A DNA stretch of 8,837 nt from Prevotella sp. (GTDB lineage: Bacteria; Bacteroidota; Bacteroidia; Bacteroidales; Dysgonomonadaceae). The notes under the pieces are model-generated. The model was given only the letters and a program-made list of their open reading frames with translations, did not search any database and had not been told where the DNA came from. Of this stretch, positions 1 through 7,203 are shown piece by piece; within the stretch, counting starts at the first letter, position 1, and each line of letters begins with the position of its first letter. The position numbers were made by a program, and so were the translations under genes. The stretch is from assembly GCA_031263965.1 (NCBI GenBank), contig JAISES010000045.1:1-8837 (forward strand), in the 5' to 3' direction.

Positions 1-84
1 AATTAATGAAACAATCTAAACAAAAATGCATCTATTTTAGTCTATTATTTCCCCTTGATTATTTGGTGATTAGATTTATTTTGT

Positions 85-147
<63 letters not shown>

Positions 148-173
148 ATAACATAATAATATTAAAATCAAGG

Positions 174-221
174 ACAGAAAGCCCTTGCTTATCTTTTTAT
201 AGATAAGCAAGGGCTTTCTGT
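174..221. terminator. Perfect 21-bp hairpin, probable bidirectional terminator
   Basis: Arms 174-194 and 201-221 are exactly complementary over 21 bp around a 6-nt loop. The stem contains the GC-rich core GCCCTTGC/GCAAGGGC and outer A/T pairs, and both flanks are AT-rich. This is the usual architecture of Bacteroidota intrinsic terminators. By symmetry it can stop transcription in either direction: from a gene left of the window, or from the leftward promoter at 245-275. It ends 95 bp before the susC-like start, so an attenuator role in a long susC leader is an alternative only if transcription starts further upstream. Confidence 0.8.
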
Positions 222-244
222 ATATATACCCCATGCACAACTTG

Positions 245-275
245 CAAATATAAGACTAATTTACAGAATATTCAA
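245..275 (-). promoter_or_regulatory. Bacteroides-type promoter facing left, away from susC
   Basis: Read on the minus strand, a -33 TTG (275-273) is followed after 20 bp by TATATTTG (252-245), an exact match to TAnnTTTG, with the common CAA extension after it. Transcription would begin near 238 and enter the 174-221 hairpin within about 17 nt. No minus-strand gene is visible before the window edge. Matching the consensus is direct observation; activity is inference. Confidence 0.55.
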
Positions 276-291
276 CCCTGAAATAATTATG
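260..291 (+). promoter_or_regulatory. Weak candidate promoter for the susC-susD operon
   Basis: TTTA (260-263) followed after 20 bp by TAATTATG (284-291) is a degenerate version of the TTTG / TAnnTTTG pair, with one mismatch in each box. It would start transcripts near 298, leaving a leader of about 20 nt before the ATG at 317. No better plus-strand match exists between the hairpin and the start codon, so the operon either uses a non-consensus (activated) promoter or this one. Confidence 0.25.
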
Positions 292-316
292 TGTTAACTA
301 AATGTAAAATTATTGT

Positions 317-3300
317 ATGAAAAAAACGGAAACAAAATTGAAAAAGCAGAATGGATGTCTTTTTCGCAAAAGTATGAGAATAGGCATTATCCTGTTCTGT
401 GCCGGTTTTTGGACTATGTTGCCTGCTACTTTGGTTGCGGCTGCGGATATTCCGGAAAATGTATACGGAACAGAGGCTACCAACCAAGATCCGGTTTTGA
501 CGGCCAGCGGAACCGTTACGGATACTAACGGAGATCCTTTACCAGGTGTCTCCATCGTGGAGAAAGGAAAAGCGACAAACGGAACCATGACTGATGTGGA
601 CGGAAAATTTTCCTTAATAGTATCTGCCGGTGCCACGCTTGAAATCTCTTATCTGGGATTTGCAAAGCAGGACGTAAAAGCCGGTACCGGTATGAATATC
701 GTTCTGAGAGAATCGGACAATGTACTCGATGATGTAATTATTGTCGGCTATGGTTCGGTAAAAAAAGCCAACCTGACAGGATCCGTCGACCAAATTGATA
801 AAAAAATTCTGGAAAATCGTCCAATTGTCTCCGTCGCTCAGGCATTACAAGGATCGATCGCTAATCTGAACATTTCAACAAACAGCGATAGCGGCACGAA
901 TGGAGGAGGAGCGCCCGGAGCCAAGATGAGTTTCAATATTCGCGGTGTTACAGGTCTCAGCAGCGGTTCAGCGTCTTCTGTCGCAGGCCCTTTGATTGTA
1001 ATAGACGGTATTCAATCGCAAGATATCAATGCGGTTAACCCGAATGATATCGAAAGCATTTCCGTCCTTAAAGATGCCGCCTCTGCAGCTATTTACGGAT
1101 CGAACGCTCCTTACGGCGTAATCCTGATTACAACTAAAAAGGGTTCGAAAGACAGAAAACCGATTATTTCTTATAGCGCGAATGTCAGTCTGTCGTCACC
1201 TATCAATATGCCGCAAATGACTAATTCCCTTGAATGGATGAGAATCATGAACGATGCGCAGCAAAATACCAGGGGCAGAAACTTCCTTAGCGATGAAAAT
1301 ATGAAGCGTATCGAAGATTACTATTATGGCAGGATAAACACAGAAACAGTGGTTAACCCCGGACGTACAGGTGGAGGCAGTTGGGCCGATTTTGATGATT
1401 TCGGACAAGGACTTTCCAATGGGAACAATGACTGGTATAAAATTCATTTCAAAGACTATTCGACATCGCAACAGCATAACGTAGGTTTACAAGGCGGTTC
1501 TCAAAATTCACAATACTATGTAGGACTCGGATATAATCAAAAGAACGGTTTTCTTCGTTATGGGGACGATTCATTCAAACGGTACAGTATTCGCGCAAAC
1601 CTATCGTCGGAAATAACCAAATGGTTTACAGCAAACTTCCGCGGCTCCTACACAAAAGGGATTACAGACCTTCCGGCACAAACGGGAAATGATAATTTCC
1701 TGCAACATATAGCTCAGAGATGGCCTATCATTCCTTTGAAAAACAACGACGGATATTATTCCAATAACGGTCTGGTAGAAGCTTACAGGAATGGAGGACG
1801 TAACGTTTCGACCGATAATGTATCCGTTATTACGGGGGAATTTGTCGTCACTCCTCTCAAAGGCTGGAATACAACGGTTAATTACACCTATACTTTCAAC
1901 AATATAGCTAACGAGAAAAATAATCTTCATTATATTTTGTATGATGCTTCGGGAGTTCCCTACTACTCTCCCGGATGGACTACCGACGGTTTTACGGAAT
2001 ATACAAGACCCCGGGACAGCATGTCAAGAGAACGGATTGACGACGAACGTCATACAATAAACGCCTTCACTTCGTATGAGTTGAACCTGAAAAATCACTA
2101 CCTGAAAGGGATGGTAGGATATGCCCAGGAATATGTACATTATTACAGGCTTACAGCTTCGTCGGGCAATGTTACATTGTATAATGTGGATCTGCCGACC
2201 TTTAATACCATGTATTACAACACAAACAACCAGGCGATATCCGAACCGAACAAACAAACCCTGACTACAAGGGGGGTATTCGGACGTATTAATTATGGGT
2301 ATGCCAACAAATACCTGTTCGAGTTGAACGGACGTTACGATGGCACGTCCCGCTATATGAAAGATGTCCGTTTTAAATTTTATCCGGGAGTATCTGCCGG
2401 TTATGTCATTTCGGAAGAAGATTTCTGGGGCGAATCTTTGAAACAGTCTGTGGACTTCCTCAAGCTACGTGCCAATTATGGTTCGCTGGGCGAACAAAGC
2501 GGCGGTTATTATCCGTTTTATCCAAGTCTTTCGACAACGTCGGCAACCGGTTCAAACTGGTATTTTAACGGCAATCGATATAGTAATATCTCTTATCCGG
2601 GTATCGTAAATCCGAACTTGACATGGATTACCAGCTCCACAGTCGGTGTTGGGTTTGATATCGCTACTCTGAAAAACCGCTTGACGGCGTCATTCGACTG
2701 GTATAACCGTTCATCGAAAGATGTGGTAGGGCCTGCCCAGGAATTGCCCGCCGTATTGGGAGCAAGCGCTCCCTCCACTAACAATGCCGCGTTGAATACA
2801 AAAGGTTTTGAACTGGTACTGGCTTGGAAAGACCGGATAAGCAGCATCGGACTGAATTATGGCATAAGAGCGACTTTGGCCGATTCAAGAAGCGTTGTGC
2901 AAAAATATCCGAATGAAAAGAAATCGCTTGGAACCTGGTATGATGGCGCCGTTATCGGCGATATCTGGGGCTATGTAAGCGACGGTAATTATACCCAGGC
3001 CGAACAGGACGCAGGCATCGACCAGAATATACAGGGGAATGCAAAAGGCCCAGGTAAAAACTGGACGGCAGGAGACCAGAAGTACAAAGACCTGGATAAA
3101 GACGAACTCATTACTTACGGAGACAATACGCTTGAAAACCCGGGTGACAAGAAAGTAATCGGTAATAGCCGTCCGCGTTATACGTATGGCATCACATTAG
3201 ACGCTTCATGGAAAGGCTTCGACATCTCTGCTTTCTTCCAGGGCGTAGGCAAACGCGACGCATGGATATCAACCGAAGGAGTCGGCGTTTTCTGGGGAAC

Positions 3301-3673
3301 TCAAAACTCTGAATGGCAGGCTAACTTCCTTACGATTCATTTGGACAGATGGACGCCGGAAACGCCTAACGGTTACTTTCCCAAGTACTATTTAAGCGGC
3401 GCCGAAAACAGCAAGAATCAACAAATACAAACAAAATATCTGCAAGATGCCTCTTATATGCGTTTCAAAAATTTGCAGATTGGTTATTCGTTGCCTAAGG
3501 CTATCCTGGATAAAATCGGGATAGATAAATTAAGATTGTATGTGAGCGGCGAAAACCTGTTTACCCTTACTGATTGCATAAAAGTGATTGATCCTGAAAT
3601 TGTAAGCGTAAATCGGGGATTGGGTTATCCCTTGTCACAAACATGGTCATTCGGTATAAATTTAAGTTTTTAA
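317..3673 (+). CDS. SusC/RagA-family TonB-linked outer membrane transporter
   Basis: Outer-membrane beta-barrel of 1118 aa that imports oligosaccharides captured by its SusD partner, powered by TonB. A long basic N-terminus leads to a hydrophobic signal segment (about residues 22-43, cleavage near AAA-D at 43/44). Next come a carboxypeptidase-regulatory-like Ig fold (about 63-130; SGTVTDTNGDPLPGVSI), a TonB-box-like DDVIIVGYG (138-146), the plug (about 150-280, including LKDAASAAIYG at 251-261) and the barrel, ending in the aromatic-terminated SFGINLSF typical of BAM substrates. Length is normal for the family. There is no STN domain, so direct coupling to an ECF sigma/anti-sigma pair is not expected. 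The start at 317 is chosen because long n-regions are common in SusC proteins; Met20 (374) is the alternative. The susD-like gene follows after 20 bp, in one operon. Substrate cannot be read from the sequence; the nearby GH16 suggests a beta-glucan or galactan. Confidence 0.96.
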   Translation: MKKTETKLKKQNGCLFRKSMRIGIILFCAGFWTMLPATLVAAADIPENVYGTEATNQDPVLTASGTVTDTNGDPLPGVSIVEKGKATNGTMTDVDGKFSLIVSAGATLEISYLGFAKQDVKAGTGMNIVLRESDNVLDDVIIVGYGSVKKANLTGSVDQIDKKILENRPIVSVAQALQGSIANLNISTNSDSGTNGGGAPGAKMSFNIRGVTGLSSGSASSVAGPLIVIDGIQSQDINAVNPNDIESISVLKDAASAAIYGSNAPYGVILITTKKGSKDRKPIISYSANVSLSSPINMPQMTNSLEWMRIMNDAQQNTRGRNFLSDENMKRIEDYYYGRINTETVVNPGRTGGGSWADFDDFGQGLSNGNNDWYKIHFKDYSTSQQHNVGLQGGSQNSQYYVGLGYNQKNGFLRYGDDSFKRYSIRANLSSEITKWFTANFRGSYTKGITDLPAQTGNDNFLQHIAQRWPIIPLKNNDGYYSNNGLVEAYRNGGRNVSTDNVSVITGEFVVTPLKGWNTTVNYTYTFNNIANEKNNLHYILYDASGVPYYSPGWTTDGFTEYTRPRDSMSRERIDDERHTINAFTSYELNLKNHYLKGMVGYAQEYVHYYRLTASSGNVTLYNVDLPTFNTMYYNTNNQAISEPNKQTLTTRGVFGRINYGYANKYLFELNGRYDGTSRYMKDVRFKFYPGVSAGYVISEEDFWGESLKQSVDFLKLRANYGSLGEQSGGYYPFYPSLSTTSATGSNWYFNGNRYSNISYPGIVNPNLTWITSSTVGVGFDIATLKNRLTASFDWYNRSSKDVVGPAQELPAVLGASAPSTNNAALNTKGFELVLAWKDRISSIGLNYGIRATLADSRSVVQKYPNEKKSLGTWYDGAVIGDIWGYVSDGNYTQAEQDAGIDQNIQGNAKGPGKNWTAGDQKYKDLDKDELITYGDNTLENPGDKKVIGNSRPRYTYGITLDASWKGFDISAFFQGVGKRDAWISTEGVGVFWGTQNSEWQANFLTIHLDRWTPETPNGYFPKYYLSGAENSKNQQIQTKYLQDASYMRFKNLQIGYSLPKAILDKIGIDKLRLYVSGENLFTLTDCIKVIDPEIVSVNRGLGYPLSQTWSFGINLSF

Positions 3674-3693
3674 TTAAAATAAATTATGTACAT

Positions 3694-5472
3694 ATGAAAC
3701 AAAGAATAATACTATTCGCTTTGTTTTCGGGGTTGTTTTTGATTACCTCGTGTAACGACGACTTTATGGAAAGGTTCCCTGAAAACGCTATCAGCGATGG
3801 CGCCGTATGGAAAACGCCGGCCGATCTGGAGTTATATGTCAATAACTTTTACAACAGAGATGATTTGCTCCCCCGTGAAACAGGCTGGAATATGGGCATG
3901 TACTCCTACGACTATAATAACGGTTCCGACACGCAAATCGATCGCGATCCCAATACACGTATGAATGGTCAGAGTTCCATACCTTCCAGCGGCGGAGGCT
4001 GGGCTTCAGGCGACTGGGACGAGCTGCGCGATATTAACTACTTCTTTTCCAATTATAAAAAAGCGACAGGCGATGAAGCCGCCATTAACAAGTATGTCGG
4101 CGAAGCCCTGTTCTTCCGCGCCATATTCTACTTTAACAAACTTCGCACATTCGGCGATGTTCCGTGGTACGACTCCCTGTTGAATCCCGATGATGAAGAT
4201 TTGTATAAAGCCCGTGATCCGCGTAATGTGGTTGTCGATAACCTGATGGCCGACCTGGATAAAGCGGTAAGCTATCTGCCTTCCCTAAACGCCGGTTGGA
4301 ATGGTCGCGTCAATAAAGAAACGGCAATGTTGCTTCAGGCCCGTATCGCCCTGTACGAAGGCACCTGGGAAAAATACCATGCAGGCGATCCCTTCGGCGT
4401 AACCGGTTCCGACGGTTCAAAATTCATAACTAAGGCGAAAGATGTTACAGAAGCTTTGATAGCGTCTGGCGCCTGTGATCTGGATAACAAAGGGCTGGAA
4501 AACGGATACCAGAATGTCTTCAATCAAGAATCCTACAAAACAAGTAAAGAGGTCATTTTCTGGAGACAGTATAATAAAAGTGACGGTAATGCAAATGCAT
4601 GGTCGGATTATACCACATACGGTGCTTTGTCGGGACTTACAAAGCGGATAATAAATATGTATTTGTGCACCGACGGTAAACCGATCCAGGGAAATCCGTT
4701 ATACCAGGGTGACGGCAACCTGCTGAATGAAGTTGCCAACCGTGACCCGCGCCTTAATCAGACGATCTATGTGAATGACGGAAAACATGCTCAATTCTAT
4801 CCGAATGTACCGTTCCTGTATCCTAACTTCGAATCAAGCGACAGAGGAAGTATAACGGGATATCAATTATACAAAGGACACCGCCCGAATCCGGAATTGT
4901 CCGGACTAAGCGGACAACAGGCACTGATTTATTTCCGTTATGCCGAGGCTTTGCTCATCAATGCCGAAGCCAAGGCCGAATTGGGAAGTATCACGCAAAC
5001 GGATATCGACAAGACCATCAATCAATTGCGTCGCAGATTAGTAGGTATGGCCGATATGAAATTAGATGAAGTGAACGCCTTGCCGGCTTCCGCCAGAATA
5101 TTCCCTAATTTGTCCAATATCATCAACGAAATCCGCAGGGAAAGAACGATAGAACTGACCGCAGAAGGTTTTCGCGTGGATGATATTTTCCGTTGGGCTG
5201 TCGCCGATATTTTGATTAAAGGCTATGTACCTCAGGGTGCAAAACGCGCGCAATGGGAAGGAGCTTTACCCGGCGCTCCTAACGGTTTTGTCGCAGCGGT
5301 AAACGCTTTACTGATAGATGACGACGGTTATATCAATCCTTGGGCAGGAAAACCGACTTTTTCCCTAACCGAAGGATATAAGTTCAATCTCCAACGCGAC
5401 TATTTAAAACCGTTGCCGAACAATCAGTTGATACTGAATTCGAATTTAATTCAAAATCCGGGTTGGGAATAA
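3694..5472 (+). CDS. SusD/RagB-family surface glycan-binding lipoprotein
   Basis: 592-aa lipoprotein expected on the outer face of the outer membrane, forming the lid of the SusC transporter and binding glycan. Signal peptide MKQRIILFALFSG is followed by lipobox LITSC with Cys20 as the lipidated residue; the acidic NDDF right after it resembles a lipoprotein surface-export signal. SusD hallmarks are present: TPR helix ALFFRAIFYF (138-147), RYAEALLINAEAKAELG (415-431), the RRERTIEL...GFRVDDIFRW block (481-501) and a C-terminal LKPLPNNQL...QNPGW (571-591). The frame stays open upstream to an ATG at 3643 inside susC, but the 3694 start puts the signal peptide at the N-terminus and gives a 20-bp gap from the SusC stop, so I prefer it. 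Length matches the family and nothing appears truncated. It is translated from the same operon as the SusC-like gene. Confidence 0.96.
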   Translation: MKQRIILFALFSGLFLITSCNDDFMERFPENAISDGAVWKTPADLELYVNNFYNRDDLLPRETGWNMGMYSYDYNNGSDTQIDRDPNTRMNGQSSIPSSGGGWASGDWDELRDINYFFSNYKKATGDEAAINKYVGEALFFRAIFYFNKLRTFGDVPWYDSLLNPDDEDLYKARDPRNVVVDNLMADLDKAVSYLPSLNAGWNGRVNKETAMLLQARIALYEGTWEKYHAGDPFGVTGSDGSKFITKAKDVTEALIASGACDLDNKGLENGYQNVFNQESYKTSKEVIFWRQYNKSDGNANAWSDYTTYGALSGLTKRIINMYLCTDGKPIQGNPLYQGDGNLLNEVANRDPRLNQTIYVNDGKHAQFYPNVPFLYPNFESSDRGSITGYQLYKGHRPNPELSGLSGQQALIYFRYAEALLINAEAKAELGSITQTDIDKTINQLRRRLVGMADMKLDEVNALPASARIFPNLSNIINEIRRERTIELTAEGFRVDDIFRWAVADILIKGYVPQGAKRAQWEGALPGAPNGFVAAVNALLIDDDGYINPWAGKPTFSLTEGYKFNLQRDYLKPLPNNQLILNSNLIQNPGWE

Positions 5473-5527
5473 CGGTTCTAATATAGAAAACGGCATTCTT
5501 TGTGAGCTGTTTTACTATAATGATAAG

Positions 5528-5567
5528 AAGAAAGAAATTATCCTTTTACAGGGATAATTTCTTTCTT
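5528..5567 (+). terminator. Intrinsic terminator after the susCD pair
   Basis: A perfect 16-bp stem (5528-5543 with 5552-5567) closes an 8-nt loop and begins 56 bp after the SusD stop. The left arm is purine-rich (A/G) and the right arm pyrimidine-rich, followed by ATATTTG. The hairpin suggests that the GH16 gene is mostly transcribed from its own promoter, although partial read-through is possible. A -7-like box overlaps the end of the right arm. Confidence 0.8.
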
Positions 5568-5574
5568 ATATTTG
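5544..5574 (+). promoter_or_regulatory. Candidate promoter overlapping the susD terminator
   Basis: TATATTTG (5567-5574) matches TAnnTTTG exactly, with TTTT (5544-5547) 19 bp upstream as a one-mismatch -33 box. It would start transcripts near 5581, giving a GH16 leader of about 215 nt. The overlap with the terminator loop and right arm makes the match less certain because those bases are already constrained. Confidence 0.35.
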
Positions 5575-5587
5575 TATCCGGTATAAA

Positions 5588-5604
5588 AAACTGTTTAAAT
5601 TTTA
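5588..5604 (-). repeat. Inverted partial copy of the GH16-flanking repeat
   Basis: AAACTGTTTAAATTTTA is the reverse complement of 5761-5777 with one mismatch (16/17). Positions 5589-5604 are an exact reverse complement of 7186-7201 (16/16). Allowing a 2-nt gap, weaker similarity continues inward to about 5617, which suggests a diverged copy and not just a chance match. With 5761-5777 it forms inverted arms around a 156-bp segment that contains the putative GH16 promoter. Confidence 0.6.
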
Positions 5605-5659
5605 GCGAAAATATTATTACAGGATTTGAAAAAAACTTCTTAGCAATTTTTTTATGCTC

Positions 5660-5690
5660 TTTTCAGCGTATTTTTCCCTTTTTACTTTTG
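5660..5690 (+). promoter_or_regulatory. Candidate GH16 promoter
   Basis: TACTTTTG (5683-5690) matches the TAnnTTTG -7 consensus. A TTTC (5660-5663) lies 19 bp upstream as a one-mismatch -33 box. Transcription would begin near 5697 inside the adjacent palindrome, leaving a leader of about 100 nt before the ATG at 5797. This is the better placed of the two candidates for the hydrolase gene because it lies well clear of the susD terminator. Confidence 0.45.
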
Positions 5691-5707
5691 GTTTAGCCCG
5701 CTAAACC
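5690..5707. repeat. 18-bp palindrome at the putative GH16 start site
   Basis: GGTTTAGC (5690-5697) and GCTAAACC (5700-5707) are perfect inverted 8-mers with a 2-bp spacer. Imperfect complementarity extends outward to roughly 5679-5719. It begins on the last base of the -7 box and covers the predicted transcription start, a position where a dimeric repressor would block RNA polymerase. It could equally form a hairpin at the 5' end of the mRNA. No run of T follows, so it does not look like a terminator. Confidence 0.6.
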
Positions 5708-5744
5708 CGCAAGCAAAAAGAACAAAATCCATCTGAAAATAACT

Positions 5745-5776
5745 ATAAAAAAATTTGCTATAAAATTCAAACAGTT
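5745..5776 (+). repeat. 32-bp direct repeat, copy 1 (upstream of GH16)
   Basis: This 32-bp AT-rich element ends 20 bp before the GH16 start codon. It matches 7170-7201 on the same strand at 31 of 32 positions; the only difference is C5768 against T7193. It contains ATTTGCTATAAAATT and AAACAGTT. The two copies bracket the GH16 gene 1425 bp apart. Identity stops abruptly outside the element on both sides. Confidence 0.85.
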
Positions 5777-5796
5777 TCTAAAAATATGAAGAGAAT

Positions 5797-7137
5797 ATGA
5801 AGAATCTGCTAATCTTACTTTTGTTTTTTGTTTTTGTCGATTTGTTTGCCATAACGAAAAACACTTCCGCTAAATCACAGGATAAAATAGAGCATGACTT
5901 ATCCCTGAAAGAAAGAACCGGTGACATTCCAACGTCAAAGGCGTTACCCTCAGGGATGGTTCTTGTATGGGCTGACGAATTTAACGGGCAATCGCTGGAT
6001 AAAGGCAAGTGGTCTGCCAACTATTATTCCACGATCGACTTTGTGGAGAAAACCAATTACGGGCAAATGCTCGCAGGGAAGCTCCCCCAACCGGGTATCC
6101 GGTTCACGGGACATTCAATTATTTTGTTCACAGATGACAGGGTTCCGGCAGAACCTTATTTTTCTTCCGGCAGAAAAGTATCGTCTATCCAGACATATGA
6201 CTGGAAGGACAATCGCCTGTTTATTGACAACAGCCCGGGCGGCTTTATAGAAGCCCGGATAAAGAGGAACAGTACTCCCGATGCCAAAATGGTAAATGGC
6301 GCTTTCTGGCTGGATTCTCCGGGGCCGGACGCCAGGTATTTCGTGGAAAAAGGCAATGCGGCTTTAGGGATTGAAGGAGTCAGGCCGCGGGGACAGGTTT
6401 TCGAGATAGACCTGTGCGAAAATCTGGATACTGAAATCGTCCTGCATGGGAATGTATCCCCTGAAGGAGTCTTTGAAAGAAATATAGGGCACTATCCCAT
6501 ACCGGGCGAATACACCGACAAGTGGGTTACACACAGCATGCTATGGTCACCGGCAGGATTTAAATTCTATATTGACGGCAAATTGGTGAAAGAGGATTGG
6601 AATCCCCATAACATCAAAACACCCAATCATGCGATGAATATTTTTCTGGGAATGTATGCAAAAGGAGGAACGGCCACGATGGAAGTGGATTATATACGTT
6701 ATTACCGATGGAAACAAGAAGAACGGAATGAACTGCCTGATCCGGGGTTCGAATACCATGACGGCCTTTTTCCATGGGAGGGCAATGGGCGTGTAGAGGC
6801 TTCGTCTTCACGAACAGGAAAGTATGGCGTAGAACTGGCCGCAGGAGATTCGATCACCCAGTATGTATATCTGGATCATTCCAGTCCTTATTCCTTGAAA
6901 TTCTGGAGCAGGGGTTCCGGTTCTGTCACCGCTAAAGTTGAGAATATCACTCAGGTCAGTGGCATTAGCGAAAACTGCTTCGGTTCGGAATTTAAGGTAC
7001 GGAAAAGTTTCGGGATGAATGAAATCCGGTTTTCAACAAATCCCGAATTTGGAAATCATAAAAGAACTGTAAAAGTTACTTTTACCAATTCAGGTGCAGA
7101 TCCCATATCACTGGATGATATAACTATAGAAAAATAA
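5797..7137 (+). CDS. Secreted glycoside hydrolase family 16 enzyme
   Basis: 446-aa endo-acting glycanase of the GH16 clan, likely cleaving internal beta-linkages in a glucan (laminarin or lichenan type) or an algal galactan; the substrate is not decidable by eye. An N-terminal hydrophobic signal segment (2-18) has no lipobox Cys, so export through signal peptidase I to the periplasm or beyond is expected. The catalytic domain spans about 56-304. It opens with WADEFNGQSLDKGKW (58-72) and carries EIDLCE (203-208), the ExDxxE motif with nucleophile Glu203, Asp205 and acid/base Glu208. It closes with MEVDYIRYYR (295-304), the usual final strand. Residues 313-446 form a separate beta-rich module (PDPGFEYHDGLFPWEG..., ending SLDDITIEK) resembling a galactose-binding-like carbohydrate-binding fold. 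The gene has its own upstream control region, sits between 32-bp direct repeats and faces the AraC gene tail-to-tail. Family assignment is firm; subfamily is open. Confidence 0.9.
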   Translation: MKNLLILLLFFVFVDLFAITKNTSAKSQDKIEHDLSLKERTGDIPTSKALPSGMVLVWADEFNGQSLDKGKWSANYYSTIDFVEKTNYGQMLAGKLPQPGIRFTGHSIILFTDDRVPAEPYFSSGRKVSSIQTYDWKDNRLFIDNSPGGFIEARIKRNSTPDAKMVNGAFWLDSPGPDARYFVEKGNAALGIEGVRPRGQVFEIDLCENLDTEIVLHGNVSPEGVFERNIGHYPIPGEYTDKWVTHSMLWSPAGFKFYIDGKLVKEDWNPHNIKTPNHAMNIFLGMYAKGGTATMEVDYIRYYRWKQEERNELPDPGFEYHDGLFPWEGNGRVEASSSRTGKYGVELAAGDSITQYVYLDHSSPYSLKFWSRGSGSVTAKVENITQVSGISENCFGSEFKVRKSFGMNEIRFSTNPEFGNHKRTVKVTFTNSGADPISLDDITIEK

Positions 7138-7169
7138 AAACAGAAAAAAATTTACACACCATACAGAGC

Positions 7170-7201
7170 ATAAAAAAATTTGCTATAAAATTTAAACAGT
7201 T
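7170..7201 (+). repeat. 32-bp direct repeat, copy 2 (downstream of GH16)
   Basis: Same element as 5745-5776 (31/32 identical). It lies 32 bp after the GH16 stop and 2 bp from the stop codon of the convergent AraC gene. It contains AAATTT on both sides of GCTATA, a weak AT-only stem. No GC-rich terminator hairpin is visible elsewhere in this 66-bp convergent gap, so the element may also serve as the 3' end of one or both transcripts. Confidence 0.85.
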
Positions 7202-7203
7202 AC

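Larger units (their letters stand above)
5473..5796. other. 324-bp gene-free region between susD and GH16
   Basis: No credible coding sequence. The frame at 5502-5696 runs straight through the terminator hairpin and reads as AT-rich noise. The stretch holds the terminator, two candidate promoters, an 18-bp palindrome and two copies of a short repeat in opposite orientation. It is much more AT-rich than the flanking genes. A short frame at 5786-5800 (Met-Lys-Arg-Ile-stop) overlaps the GH16 start codon by ATGA, and is probably chance. Confidence 0.75.

Noticed and set aside
317..5472. Several 60-110 aa frames on the minus strand and other frames inside the susC/susD genes
   Set aside because: Shadow frames of strongly supported genes, with no promoter or family signature of their own.
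5502..5696. 64-aa plus-strand frame between susD and GH16
   Set aside because: It runs through the 5528-5567 terminator and has AT-rich, noise-like composition.
5786..5800. Four-codon mini-frame (MKRI, stop) overlapping the GH16 ATG
   Set aside because: ATGA overlap suggests translational coupling, but such short frames are expected by chance in AT-rich leaders.
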